Shown here: in pieces, positions 23,376-31,812 of the stretch | Layout of the letters: each line of letters begins with the position of its first letter | Numbering within the stretch: position 1 is the first letter of the stretch | NCBI GenBank assembly: GCA_022800625.1 | Contig: JAAWQR010000028.1 | Span: 1-35,661 of the forward strand | Source of the DNA: Clostridiales bacterium | GTDB taxonomy: Bacteria; Bacillota; Clostridia; Oscillospirales; CAG-272 | Reading direction: 5' to 3' | Length of the DNA stretch: 35,661 nt | Position numbers and translations under genes: made by a program | Notes under the pieces: generated by a model | The model's database searches: none | Told to the model about the DNA's origin: nothing | Seen by the model: the letters and a program-made list of their open reading frames with translations, nothing else

Positions 23376-24326
23376 TTGACAGGATTTAAAATAATTTCAG
23401 CGGGAAGGGCAGTTCCCTCCCGCCGTATTACAAACGATGATTTAAGTAAAATTGTCGATACAAATGATGAATGGATCAGATCGAGAACGGGAATCGGATG
23501 CCGTTATCACTGCGCTGACGGTGAAGATACGCTGACACTTGCTATGGGCGCCGCGCGCCGCGCGCTTGAGAACAGCGGTCTATCAAAAGATGAGATCGGC
23601 TGCGTAGTATGCGCTACGATTTCGGGCAGATATGCAACGCCGAGTACGGCTTGCTTGGTACAGGCGGAGCTTGAGCTTCCCGCAGATACTCCGTCTTTAG
23701 ATGTAAATTCAGCATGCTCGGGATTTGTTTCAGCTGTGACAGTAGCAAGCGGACTGCTTGAAATAAGCGGGAAAAAATATGCTCTTGTTATTGGCTGTGA
23801 GCAGCTTTCGCGCATTACTGATATGAGCGACCGTTCAACCTGCATTCTTTTCGGAGACGGAGCAGGCGCGCTTATTCTTGAAAAAGATGAAAGTGTATCT
23901 CTCGGAGCGTATATGGGTTCCGACGGTTCAACCGCAATAGTTGCGGACGGTGTAAATTATCCGTCAAGCTCAATAAAAATGGACGGAAAGGCTGTTTTTC
24001 GCTTTGCAACTAATATAATCCCGAAATGTCTTAACGAAACTCTTGCGAGAGCAGGAAAAACTCTTGATGAAGTTGATTGGGTAGTTTTCCATCAAGCTAA
24101 TGCGCGTATAATCGATCACTGTATAAAGAAGCTCGCCGCTCCGGCGGAAAAATTCTATCAGAATATTGATCATACAGGAAATACGAGCGGTGCGAGCGTT
24201 CCGATGGCAATATCGGAAATGTGGGACGAAGGTCTGCTTAAAGAAGGACAAAGCGTTGCTTGTGTTGCATTTGGCGGAGGTCTTACATGGGCAGGAATTG
24301 TGCTCTCGGTGGGCAGCAAAAAGTAA
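23376..24326 (+). CDS. fabH: Beta-ketoacyl-ACP synthase III
   Basis: The 316-residue FabH starts fatty-acid synthesis by condensing acyl-CoA with malonyl-ACP. The catalytic triad is visible: C114 in NSACSGF, H239 in FHQAN and N269 in GNTSGASVP. The N-terminal ITNDDLSKIVDTNDEWI and RTGI are typical. The start is TTG at 23376, with GGAGG 8 nt upstream, and gives the expected MTGFKIISAGRAVP. A small hairpin GCCGA-CGC-TCGGC lies in the 42-bp gap after accA. Confidence 0.96.
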   Translation: MTGFKIISAGRAVPSRRITNDDLSKIVDTNDEWIRSRTGIGCRYHCADGEDTLTLAMGAARRALENSGLSKDEIGCVVCATISGRYATPSTACLVQAELELPADTPSLDVNSACSGFVSAVTVASGLLEISGKKYALVIGCEQLSRITDMSDRSTCILFGDGAGALILEKDESVSLGAYMGSDGSTAIVADGVNYPSSSIKMDGKAVFRFATNIIPKCLNETLARAGKTLDEVDWVVFHQANARIIDHCIKKLAAPAEKFYQNIDHTGNTSGASVPMAISEMWDEGLLKEGQSVACVAFGGGLTWAGIVLSVGSKK

Positions 24327-24345
24327 GAAATCCGGAAGGGGATAC

Positions 24346-24388
24346 GTTACTTTCTTTGAAAAGAAAGTAACAAAGAAACTTTAAGAAG
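24346..24388. repeat. Dispersed palindromic intergenic repeat, copy 2
   Basis: An 11-bp stem GTTACTTTCTT / AAGAAAGTAAC with a TGAA loop (24346-24371) is followed by AAAGAAACTTTAAGAAG, the same tail as copy 1 at 5288-5304. It lies inside the fab cluster between fabH and fabK. Confidence 0.7.
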
Positions 24389-24510
24389 GCATGTTATTGT
24401 TTTCATGCTTACCATGAGGAACAGTTTAAAGCCAAACAGACAGACTTTAAGAAGACATGTGCTGAATTTTCGGGCTTGCCTGAGATACAGTTTGATTCCA
24501 AATAAGGCAG
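24378..24510. repeat. Degenerate direct repeat of about 66 bp
   Basis: Two units, 24378-24443 and 24444-24510, align in order through ACTTTAAGAAG, CATGT, TTC, GCTT, CC, TGAG, ACAGTTT, CCAAA and CAG. The first unit begins inside the tail of the palindromic repeat. No ORF is evident. Confidence 0.65.
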
Positions 24511-24575
24511 AAACAATCCTACGGATATAATTCAACAAACATGCCGTATATTACGGCTTAACGGAGAAAATCGAA

Positions 24576-25523
24576 ATGAAATTGCTGAATGAAATACTCG
24601 GAACAAAATATCCGATAATACAGGGCGGTATGGCAAACATTGCAACAGGTGAGTTTGCCGCAGCTTGCTCGAATGCAGGTGCGCTCGGACTGATCGCAGT
24701 CGGAGGTCTCAGAAGCGCAGAAGCTCTGCGGGACGAGATACGCCGCTGCCGTGAGCTGACCGATAAGCCGTTCGGCGTGAATATAATGCTCATGAGTCCC
24801 CTTGCGGACGAATTTGCGGCTGTTGTCGCCGAAGAAAAGGTTCCCGTTATCACAACCGGAGCGGGAAACCCCGCAAAGTATATTGAGATGTGGAAAGAAG
24901 CGGGAAGCATTATAATTCCCGTAGTTGCCGCAGCGATACTTGCAAAAAGGCTTGAGGGCGCAGGGGTAGACGCGATAATCGCCGAGGGAACGGAGAGCGG
25001 CGGACATGTAGGTGAGATGACGACAATGGCGCTCACACCTCAGGTAGTCGATGCCGTAAGCATCCCCGTCATAGCGGCCGGCGGAATAGCCGACGGAAGA
25101 CAGATGGCGGCAGCATTTGCTCTCGGCGCATGCGGAGTGCAGATAGGAACGTCTCTGCTTGTAGCTGAAGAATGCCCGATCCATGAGAACTATAAAAACG
25201 CTCTTCTGAAGGCTAAGGATAGCGACACTATCGTTACGGGCAGAATCGGTGGAACTCCCGTGCGGGTTCTCAAAAACCGCATGAGCCGTGAATATGTAAG
25301 ACAGGAAAAAGCGGGAGCTACTGTAGAGGAACTTGAAAACTTCACTCTCGGAAGCCTGAGAAAAGCTGTATTTGACGGAGACACGGATCAGGGAAGCCTT
25401 ATGGCGGGACAGGTCGCCGGAATGCTCAAAACGATTCGCCCCGTGAAGGAGATAATTGACGAGCTTTGGTGCGATACAGTAAAGCACGCAAAAACTTTTG
25501 CAGACACCGTACCCGAAATATAA
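24576..25523 (+). CDS. fabK: Enoyl-ACP reductase II (FMN-dependent)
   Basis: The 315-residue TIM-barrel flavoprotein reduces trans-2-enoyl-ACP, the last step of each elongation cycle, and stands in for FabI here. The start KYPIIQGGMANIATGEFAAA, GLIAVGGL, AEGTESGGHVGEM and VIAAGGIADGRQMAAAFALG (FMN phosphate binding) match the FabK/nitronate monooxygenase fold, and GVQIGTSLLVAEEC is typical of FabK. Its place between fabH and fabD separates it from plain nitronate monooxygenases. GGAG lies 9 nt before the ATG. The 249-bp gap upstream holds repeats rather than a gene. Confidence 0.95.
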   Translation: MKLLNEILGTKYPIIQGGMANIATGEFAAACSNAGALGLIAVGGLRSAEALRDEIRRCRELTDKPFGVNIMLMSPLADEFAAVVAEEKVPVITTGAGNPAKYIEMWKEAGSIIIPVVAAAILAKRLEGAGVDAIIAEGTESGGHVGEMTTMALTPQVVDAVSIPVIAAGGIADGRQMAAAFALGACGVQIGTSLLVAEECPIHENYKNALLKAKDSDTIVTGRIGGTPVRVLKNRMSREYVRQEKAGATVEELENFTLGSLRKAVFDGDTDQGSLMAGQVAGMLKTIRPVKEIIDELWCDTVKHAKTFADTVPEI

Positions 25524-25592
25524 TAAGACCGAAATTATTTATTTCTTTATTATGCGAATATAAAAAATTCTGAAGAAAGAATGGTCACAAAA

Positions 25593-26522
25593 ATGAAACT
25601 TGCATTTTTATTTGCCGGACAGGGCAGCCAGCACCCCGGAATGGGACGAGATCTTTACGAATCAAATGAAGCGTTCAGAAACGCCTTTGATTCAGCGGAG
25701 CTTGACTTTGATCTGAAAAGCGTTTGCTTTGACGATCCTGACGGGGTATTAAATCTTACCGCGTATACCCAGCCCTGCATGGTATCCTTTGCCGCAGGTA
25801 TGACGGCGGCTCTCTATGAAGCGGGAATACGTCCCGACTGTTCGGCGGGACTTTCTCTCGGTGAGTATTCAGCTCTCCATGCCGCAGGCGTATGGGATGC
25901 AAAAACCGCAGTTGAGCTTACGGCATTCCGCGGACGCGCAATGACAAAAGCATCAGAGGGAATCGAAAGTGCTATGACAGCCGTTATCGCGTTTCCCGAA
26001 GAAGAGCTGAAGAAATGCTGTAATGAAGCATCGTCTCTCGGCGTTGTGCAGATATGTAACTACAACTGTCCCGGACAGCTTGTAATCGGAGGAGAGCGTG
26101 CGGCTGTAGAGCGCGCGGCTGCTCTTGCAAAGGATGCGGGAGCGAAACGCTGTCTCCCTCTCAAGGTCAGCGGTCCGTTCCACACCAAGTTGATGAGCAC
26201 TGCAGGAGAGGCGCTTGAAGAGCGCTTCCGCGAAGTTGAATTCGGTAAAATGAACCACCCTGTTTTGTTCAACTGTCTCGGAGACATGATGGGAGACGGA
26301 GATACGATTTCCTCACTTCTCGTCCGTCAGGTACAAAGCAGCGTATATATGGAAAAAACTCTGCTTCGCATGAAAGAGCTGGGGGTAGATACATTTGTTG
26401 AGATCGGTCCGGGACGCGCGCTGAGCGGATTTGTAAAAAAGACGCTCGGAAGCGACGTGCGCTGTATTCCGATTGAAACTGCTGCTGAGCTTGAAGAAGC
26501 AAAGACGATTCTTTTAAGCTGA
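25593..26522 (+). CDS. fabD: Malonyl-CoA:ACP transacylase
   Basis: The 309-residue product moves malonyl from CoA to ACP. It begins MKLAFLFAGQGSQHPGMG (GQGSQ motif), has the nucleophile S88 in GLSLGEYSAL, the catalytic His in SGPFHTKLM, and VEIGPGRALSGFVKK near the C-terminus. Start 25593 aligns with the family; ATG 25581 would add four residues, with AAGAAAG too close to act well. It lies 69 bp after fabK and 23 bp before fabG. Confidence 0.95.
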   Translation: MKLAFLFAGQGSQHPGMGRDLYESNEAFRNAFDSAELDFDLKSVCFDDPDGVLNLTAYTQPCMVSFAAGMTAALYEAGIRPDCSAGLSLGEYSALHAAGVWDAKTAVELTAFRGRAMTKASEGIESAMTAVIAFPEEELKKCCNEASSLGVVQICNYNCPGQLVIGGERAAVERAAALAKDAGAKRCLPLKVSGPFHTKLMSTAGEALEERFREVEFGKMNHPVLFNCLGDMMGDGDTISSLLVRQVQSSVYMEKTLLRMKELGVDTFVEIGPGRALSGFVKKTLGSDVRCIPIETAAELEEAKTILLS

Positions 26523-26545
26523 TAACGGAGGTGTCGGTAAATTAT

Positions 26546-27301
26546 ATGGAAAACAATACTGAAGCTATAAAAAGATGCGCCGTTGTAACAGGCGGCGGAC
26601 GCGGAATCGGAAGAGCTGTGTGCACGGCCCTTGCTGAGGCGGGTATGAACATCTGCATAAACTATGCGGGCAATGCGGCATCCGCTGAGGAAAGTGCAAA
26701 AATGTGCATGGACGCGGGAGTTGAAGCGTTTTGCGTCCGTGCCGATGTATCAAAGGCGGAAGAATGCGACGCGCTCATTAAAGCGGCGATCCAAAAATTC
26801 GGAAGGATCGATGTGCTCGTAAATAATGCGGGAATCACGCGCGATAATCTTATAATGAAGATCACCGAAGAAGCATACGACGCTGTGCTTGACACGAACC
26901 TGAAGGGGGCGTTCTTCTGCTGCAAAGCCGTCGCAAGGACGATGATGAAGCAGAGGTACGGACGTATCATAAATCTTTCAAGCGTTGTCGGACTTCACGG
27001 CAATGCGGGACAGAGCAACTATGCCGCAAGCAAGGCGGGACTTGTCGGGCTTACAAAGAGTCTTGCAAGAGAGCTTGCTTCACGTAATATCACAGTAAAT
27101 GCCATAGCGCCCGGATACGTTGAGACTGATATGACCGAGTCTATGACCGACGCGGCAAAAGCCGCTATGCGGGCTCAGATACCTGTAGGACGCGGAGCCG
27201 ATCCCTCTGAGATCGCACGCGCTGTAGCTTTTCTCACTGATGAGAAAAGCGGATATATTACAGGTCAGGTACTGAGCGTTGACGGCGGAATGTTTATATA
27301 A
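26546..27301 (+). CDS. fabG: 3-oxoacyl-ACP reductase
   Basis: The 251-residue short-chain dehydrogenase reduces 3-oxoacyl-ACP with NADPH. The nucleotide loop is VVTGGGRGIGRAV; NNAG follows, and the catalytic Ser, Tyr and Lys lie in NLSSVVG and SNYAASKAG. The C-terminal GYITGQVLSVDGGMFI is usual for FabG. ATG 26546 is chosen with GGAGGTG about 12 nt upstream; a GTG at 26531 would touch that ribosome-binding site, although a GTG start would add only five residues. Confidence 0.95.
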   Translation: MENNTEAIKRCAVVTGGGRGIGRAVCTALAEAGMNICINYAGNAASAEESAKMCMDAGVEAFCVRADVSKAEECDALIKAAIQKFGRIDVLVNNAGITRDNLIMKITEEAYDAVLDTNLKGAFFCCKAVARTMMKQRYGRIINLSSVVGLHGNAGQSNYAASKAGLVGLTKSLARELASRNITVNAIAPGYVETDMTESMTDAAKAAMRAQIPVGRGADPSEIARAVAFLTDEKSGYITGQVLSVDGGMFI

Positions 27302-27345
27302 CCGAATTTTAAGATAAAACAAAAAACGGAAAGGGAATTATATAT

Positions 27346-28590
27346 ATGGAGAGACGCAGAGTTGTTGTAACAGGACTCGGAACGGTAAATCCACTCGGAA
27401 ATAATACAGCTGATTCATGGAGCGCAGTAAAGGAGGGAAAATGTGGAATTGACAAGATCACACGCTTTGACACGACTGATTTCGGCATAAAAGTGGCGGG
27501 AGAAGTCAAAAATTTCGATCCGAGCGATATTATAAAAAAGCAGGAGCTGAGAAAAATGGCTCCGTTCGTACAGTATGCGGTAGCTGCGGCGCACGAAGCG
27601 ATCAAGGACAGCGGACTTACGTTTGAAGAAGACACGGATACGTCGCGTTACGGTGTTATAGTATCAAGCGGAATCGGAAGTCTTCCGACAATCGAGGAAG
27701 AACATAAAAAGGCTCTTACACGCGGCCATGAGAAGGTCAGTCCTCACTTTGTTCCGATGATCATTGCAAATATGTCGGCGGCTCAAATAGCTATTCGTTA
27801 CGGACTGAAAGGAATGTGCTCCTGCCCTGTTACCGCATGTGCAGGCGGTACAAACGCAGTAGGCGATGCATTCCACAGAATCCGCGACGGTTATGAGGAC
27901 GTTATGGTATGCGGTGGCTCGGAAGGCTGTATCAGTCCTCTCGGCATCGGCGGTTTCTCAAGCATGAAAGCTCTTTGCACGGCGGAGGATCCGATGGCTG
28001 CAAGCGTTCCGTTTGACGCACGCCGCGGCGGATTTGTAATGGGAGAGGGCGCAGGTATACTTGTTCTTGAAGAATATGAGCACGCGCGCTCACGCGGAGC
28101 TGAAATTTATGCAGAGGTTGTAGGATACGGAGCAAACTGCGACGCATATCACCTGACAGCTCCGGCTCCGGGCGGAGCAGGCGGAGCTGCATGTATGACG
28201 CTCGCACTTAAGGATGCGGGAATAGCTCCCGAGGACGTAGATTACATCAACGCTCACGGTACGTCAACACATCTGAACGATCTGTGCGAGACTGCCGCTG
28301 TCAAGGCGGCGTTTGGCGAACACGCATATAAGCTGTGCGTGTCGAGTACAAAATCAATGACAGGTCACCTTCTCGGAGGAGCGGGCGGCGTTGAAGCAGT
28401 ATTTACATCTCTCGCTTTGCGCGACGGATTTGCGCCTGCTACGATAAACTACAAGGAAGCTGATCCTGAATGTGACCTCGATTATGTACCGAACGAGGGA
28501 CGCAGTATGGATATGAAGTATGCGGCAAGCAACTCGCTCGGCTTCGGCGGACACAACGCTTGCATAATCATGCGCCGTTTTGAAGCGTAA
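27346..28590 (+). CDS. fabF: Beta-ketoacyl-ACP synthase II
   Basis: The 414-residue elongating condensing enzyme has the Cys-His-His triad: C165 in [13 protein letters not shown]304 in [12 protein letters not shown] and H341 in [13 protein letters not shown]. The residue two after the nucleophile region differs slightly from the frequent ACATG form (ACAGG). The N-terminal [16 protein letters not shown] and the C-terminal [16 protein letters not shown] are typical. AAAGGGAA lies 9-10 nt before the ATG. In several clostridial clusters accB follows fabF, but here fabZ follows after 17 bp. Confidence 0.96.
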   Translation: MERRRVVVTGLGTVNPLGNNTADSWSAVKEGKCGIDKITRFDTTDFGIKVAGEVKNFDPSDIIKKQELRKMAPFVQYAVAAAHEAIKDSGLTFEEDTDTSRYGVIVSSGIGSLPTIEEEHKKALTRGHEKVSPHFVPMIIANMSAAQIAIRYGLKGMCSCPVTACAGGTNAVGDAFHRIRDGYEDVMVCGGSEGCISPLGIGGFSSMKALCTAEDPMAASVPFDARRGGFVMGEGAGILVLEEYEHARSRGAEIYAEVVGYGANCDAYHLTAPAPGGAGGAACMTLALKDAGIAPEDVDYINAHGTSTHLNDLCETAAVKAAFGEHAYKLCVSSTKSMTGHLLGGAGGVEAVFTSLALRDGFAPATINYKEADPECDLDYVPNEGRSMDMKYAASNSLGFGGHNACIIMRRFEA

Positions 28591-28607
28591 GACAGGCAGG
28601 AATACAA

Positions 28608-29090
28608 ATGGGGAGTTCAAATATTCTTACAGTAAGAGAAAATCCGAACGTGTTGACATATGATGAAATTGCTCAGATACTTCCGCACAGATATCCGTTT
28701 GCTCTGATCGACAGAATAATTGATTTTGAGCCCGGAAAGTGGGCTATCGGCAGAAAATGCGTCAGCGGAAACGAGGAATTTTTCTGCGGACATTTTCCCG
28801 TGCAGAAAGTCATGCCCGGCGTGCTTATCATTGAAGCTCTTGCTCAGGTGGGCGGAGTCGCGATGCTTCAGCTTGAGGAAAACCGCGGAAAGCTTGCACT
28901 TTTCGGAGGAATCAAAAACGCAAGATTCAAGCGTCAGGTCACTCCGGGAGACGTGCTTGAGCTTCATTGCAGCATAACCCGCAGCATGGGCGCTCTCGGA
29001 ATCGGCGAAGGGGTGGCTCTTGTAGACGGTAAGGTTGCGGCGACCGCCGAGCTGACATTTGCTCTTGCGGATCCGAACGGCTCAAAGTAA
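28608..29090 (+). CDS. fabZ: 3-hydroxyacyl-ACP dehydratase
   Basis: The 160-residue hot-dog-fold enzyme dehydrates 3-hydroxyacyl-ACP. The catalytic His62 lies in [12 protein letters not shown] and Glu76 in [27 protein letters not shown] near residue 25 and [13 protein letters not shown] are family signatures. An N-terminal extension of about 18 residues precedes the core. AGGA lies 7 nt before the ATG. The stop is 8 bp from the MarR gene, so the two are probably translated from one mRNA. Confidence 0.96.
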   Translation: MGSSNILTVRENPNVLTYDEIAQILPHRYPFALIDRIIDFEPGKWAIGRKCVSGNEEFFCGHFPVQKVMPGVLIIEALAQVGGVAMLQLEENRGKLALFGGIKNARFKRQVTPGDVLELHCSITRSMGALGIGEGVALVDGKVAATAELTFALADPNGSK

Positions 29091-29098
29091 AAGAGCGT

Positions 29099-29581
29099 AT
29101 GACACAGACGCATTATAAGGCAAGAAGGAGTCCCGATTCAATTATGCTTGAAGAAGTATTTACCGGCGTATATACTAAATTCAAAATGCACTTTTACAGG
29201 CAGGTTTTCAAGCGTTTTGAAAATCGCGAAGCAACGCTTACGACGGTTGAAACCTTTTGCATGGAAAGCATAGCCGCGCTCGGATGTCCGACCGTAGCTG
29301 AATTTTCCGCATTTATGAATATCTCAACACCGAACGCGGCGTATAAAATAAGCAGTCTTGTTCAGAAGGGATATCTTGAAAAAGTGCGTTCAGACGAAGA
29401 CAAACGCGAATACAGACTTTATCCCACAAAAAAATATTTTGATTATTTTAACATAAGCTATAATTACGTCAAGACTGTGATGAATCGCATTGAAGAGCGT
29501 TTTTCGGCGGACGATATAAACAAGCTTGAAGAAATGCTGTGCATCATAAATGATGAGTTGATGGCTGATGCTGCAAAATGA
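29099..29581 (+). CDS. MarR-family regulator, FabT-like
   Basis: The 160-residue product has a MarR winged helix: recognition region AEFSAFMNISTPNAAYKISS, then LVQKGYLEKVRSDEDKREYRLYPT with the acidic/basic wing that MarR proteins share. Long helices at both ends (about 15-40 and 125-158) would form the dimer. It is the last gene of the fab cluster, 8 bp after fabZ. FabT-type MarR proteins repress fatty-acid genes with long-chain acyl-ACP as corepressor; that role is inferred from position and family, and the gene symbol is left blank for that reason. The palindrome at 20945-20970 is the likely target. Confidence 0.85.
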   Translation: MTQTHYKARRSPDSIMLEEVFTGVYTKFKMHFYRQVFKRFENREATLTTVETFCMESIAALGCPTVAEFSAFMNISTPNAAYKISSLVQKGYLEKVRSDEDKREYRLYPTKKYFDYFNISYNYVKTVMNRIEERFSADDINKLEEMLCIINDELMADAAK

Positions 29582-29602
29582 ATGACAGGTAAATGATAAC
29601 TT

Positions 29603-29648
29603 TGCACACGGAGTGTTGATCTATAAGGCACGCCGTGTGCATTTTTTT
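29603..29648 (+). terminator. Terminator at the end of the fab cluster
   Basis: TGCACACGG (29603-29611) pairs with CCGTGTGCA (29633-29641) and is followed by TTTTTTT. It lies 21 bp after the MarR stop. Confidence 0.9.
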
Positions 29649-29706
29649 GCATTTACCTCAAAAATTTATTAAATATCCCAAATGATACAAAAAATAAAAA
29701 ATATAA

Positions 29707-29735
29707 TTGACATATCTGATCATGTATAGTATAAT
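29707..29735 (+). promoter_or_regulatory. Consensus promoter of the SLH protein gene
   Basis: TTGACA (29707-29712) and TATAAT (29730-29735) are both perfect and spaced by 17 bp. The leader to the ATG is about 95 nt. Confidence 0.88.
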
Positions 29736-29836
29736 ATTTACAGATAAACAGAAAACTTCAAGGCGTAAAGCTTAAAATCTGTTGAATGTTTAATAACATT
29801 GCAAATCTATGTATAAAATCGAAAGGAATCAATCTT

Positions 29837-30886
29837 ATGAAAGCAGTAAAAAAAGCCGCAACTCTTATCACTTCGTTTTTAATGGCTGCTTCGTTTGCCG
29901 TAATGCCTGCGCTTGCAGCGGAAGCACAGGGCAGTGAACTGATCTTCAAGGACGTGACCGAAAAAGACTGGTTCTATAATGACGTCCAATTTTCTTATGA
30001 GAATAAGATTATAAAAGGCATCACCGAGGACACATTCGAGCCCGACACAAAGCTGTCGCGCGCCATGGCAGTAACTATGCTGTACCGTATGGCAGGGGAG
30101 CCTGATGATTTGGCTTATATAAATCATTTTGAAGATGTAAATGAGGGCGATTGGTATTTTGACGCTGTGTCGTGGGCGCAGAGAAGCAAAATCGTATACG
30201 GATATTCAGATGATATATTTGCGCCCGATGATAACATTACAAGAGCAGATTTTGCCGTAATGCTTATGCGTTATGCGGCAGCGGAAAATTTAGCTTTGCC
30301 GGAGAATGAAAATTACAAATTTAATTTTAAAGACAGCAAAGACATTCCGTATTATGCGGAGCTCTCTGTGATGATTTTGGCTTCTTCGGGAATTATCAAA
30401 GGCAAGACGGCGGAGACTTTCGCGCCAACGAATGAGATTACCCGTGCAGAAACAGCTGCAATGCTACACAGATTCAGTGAGGGTGCTATCGAAAATAAGA
30501 GCGTTCTTCTCGCAAATTACGGCTTTGAGATAGAAGATGTTAACCTGTACTATCCTGTAATGTCGCTGCTTGAGGTAAGTAAAAATGACGATTCCGATTT
30601 GCAAGATCATGCGAACTATGTGAATATATCATTACGCAGCCTTAAGGATGACGCGGAGCTTCCCGAATGCGATATTTCTGTGGAAATTATATACAGCCTT
30701 GACTGGAAACGTTCCGATGTACAGCTTCATAAGACTTCAGACAATCTCGGCTTCAAAGGAAACCTCAATCTTGGAGAAATACTCATACCGTTCCATAATG
30801 AGATATATAGAGCAAGTATCACTATAACGATCGGCGAAAAAACCGAAACTCTTGTGTATTATATCAATGCGGAGGAAGTATGGTGA
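29837..30886 (+). CDS. Secreted SLH-domain surface protein
   Basis: The 349-residue product has a signal peptide of about 28 residues (basic MKAVKKAA, hydrophobic core, cleavage near PALAAEA). Three S-layer-homology repeats follow, each running from an FxDV/FKD start with aromatic residues to an ITRAxxxxML end: about 35-90, 97-150 and 162-216. SLH triplets usually bind a secondary cell-wall polymer. The remaining 130 residues are acidic, probably beta-rich, and match nothing I recognise. ATG 29837 has AAAGGA 10 nt upstream; an earlier in-frame ATG at 29786 would bury the signal peptide. It is transcribed alone. Confidence 0.92.
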   Translation: MKAVKKAATLITSFLMAASFAVMPALAAEAQGSELIFKDVTEKDWFYNDVQFSYENKIIKGITEDTFEPDTKLSRAMAVTMLYRMAGEPDDLAYINHFEDVNEGDWYFDAVSWAQRSKIVYGYSDDIFAPDDNITRADFAVMLMRYAAAENLALPENENYKFNFKDSKDIPYYAELSVMILASSGIIKGKTAETFAPTNEITRAETAAMLHRFSEGAIENKSVLLANYGFEIEDVNLYYPVMSLLEVSKNDDSDLQDHANYVNISLRSLKDDAELPECDISVEIIYSLDWKRSDVQLHKTSDNLGFKGNLNLGEILIPFHNEIYRASITITIGEKTETLVYYINAEEVW

Positions 30887-30897
30887 CCTAAGCTCTG

Positions 30898-30929
30898 AAG
30901 CGGTGCGCCGATTGGCGCACCGCTTTTCT
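30898..30929 (+). terminator. Terminator of the SLH gene
   Basis: AAGCGGTGCGCC / GGCGCACCGCTT is a 12-bp stem with a GATT loop, running into TTTT. The IS200-type element begins immediately after it. Confidence 0.9.
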
Positions 30930-31044
30930 GCTTGGTAGTGGAAATAAACCCCCGGTTCAAGCGGGGGAGCGGAAAAACGCTTCAGTAAAAATAAAAAGGG
31001 CGAGCTAAAAGCAAGCCCAAAGAAGCAAGGAATTGCAAAAGATA

Positions 31045-31102
31045 AAACCTCCGAGTTATAATGAACAGGGTTTGACACCGTGTTCAAAAAATAAGGAGGT
31101 TT
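31045..31102 (+). promoter_or_regulatory. Anti-Shine-Dalgarno hairpin in the tnpA leader
   Basis: AAACCTCC (31045-31052) is fully complementary to GGAGGTTT (31095-31102), which holds the tnpA ribosome-binding site; TGAACA/TGTTCA (31062-31067, 31081-31086) form an inner stem. Leader hairpins that hide the start site are known to repress IS200 tnpA translation. Confidence 0.75.
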
Positions 31103-31106
31103 AATC

Positions 31107-31583
31107 ATGAAAAAAGAGAATAACGAGATAAAAAGCACAGCACACAGCAAATACAGGTGTCAGTATCATATAGTCTTCGCACCGAAATATAGGCGTAAAG
31201 AGATATATGGAACACTGAAAAAGGATATAGGAGAAATCCTGAGAAAGCTATGCGACCAAAAAGGGATAGAGATCATAGAGGCAGAGGCGTGCCCGGATCA
31301 CATCCATATGCTATTGAGTATCCCGCCGCACTTAAGTATATCACAATTTATGGGATTTCTCAAGGGAAAAAGCAGTCTAATGATCTTCGATCGACATGCA
31401 AATTTGAAATACAAGTATGGATCGAGAAATTTTTGGTGCCGAGGGTACTATGTAGATACGGTCGGAAAGAACAAGAAAGTGATTGCGGAATACATAAGAA
31501 ATCAGTTAGAGGAAGATTATGCCGCAGATCAAACAAGTATCAAGGAATACACCGACCCGTTTACGGGTAACAAGAAAAAGTAG
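31107..31583 (+). CDS. tnpA: IS200-type Y1 transposase TnpA
   Basis: The 158-residue product is a complete HUH single-strand transposase. It has the opening KYRCQYHIVFAPKYRRKEIY, the metal-binding HUH motif H65-I-H67 in CPDHIHMLLSIPP, and the catalytic Tyr129 in YIRNQ. Length and motifs match IS200 rather than the two-gene IS605 group. GGAGG lies 7 nt before the ATG but can be hidden in a leader hairpin. The reading frame is intact, so the element may be active or recently acquired. Confidence 0.95.
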   Translation: MKKENNEIKSTAHSKYRCQYHIVFAPKYRRKEIYGTLKKDIGEILRKLCDQKGIEIIEAEACPDHIHMLLSIPPHLSISQFMGFLKGKSSLMIFDRHANLKYKYGSRNFWCRGYYVDTVGKNKKVIAEYIRNQLEEDYAADQTSIKEYTDPFTGNKKK

Positions 31584-31595
31584 GCAAAAAACAGA

Positions 31596-31615
31596 CAGCC
31601 GCACGTGAGCGGCTG
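31596..31615 (+). other. Stem-loop after tnpA
   Basis: CAGCCGC-ACGTGA-GCGGCTG is a 7-bp stem 12 bp past the tnpA stop. No T-tract follows, so it is a weak terminator candidate. Confidence 0.4.
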
Positions 31616-31777
31616 CCCGAGATTGTAATGCGATGTCAAACCTTCTGCGCCCCTTTTAGGGGCTACGCCTGTATTTGCCCCTTCCAGGGGTTGTGCAAAC
31701 CACCAGTTTACTGGTGGTCTTGATTAATAAACGGTCACGGTAAAATTTGATTTGACACAAAAATTTTCAGAAAGTTA

Positions 31778-31806
31778 TTGACAAAAAAAACGGCGTATGC
31801 TATACT
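31778..31806 (+). promoter_or_regulatory. Promoter of the T-box transcript
   Basis: TTGACA (31778-31783) and an extended -10, TGCTATACT (TATACT at 31801-31806), are spaced by 17 bp. The leader would begin near 31813. Confidence 0.85.
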
Positions 31807-31812
31807 GATAAA

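Larger units (their letters stand above)
30935..31727 (+). mobile_element. IS200-type insertion sequence (tnpA only)
   Basis: About 790 bp holds one tnpA gene flanked by hairpins rather than inverted repeats, as in the IS200 group. The left end has CCCCCG-GTTCAAG-CGGGGG (30949-30967). The right end has GCCCC-TTTTA-GGGGC (31649-31663), CCCC-TTCCA-GGGG (31678-31690) and ACCACCAG-TTTA-CTGGTGGT (31699-31718). Exact ends are estimated because this family makes no target duplication. No tnpB is present. Confidence 0.85.

Noticed and set aside
24558-25487. 309-codon open frame on the minus strand opposite fabK
   Set aside because: It is fully antisense to a gene with clear FabK motifs, has no ribosome-binding site and its translation is Cys/Tyr/His-rich without family features.
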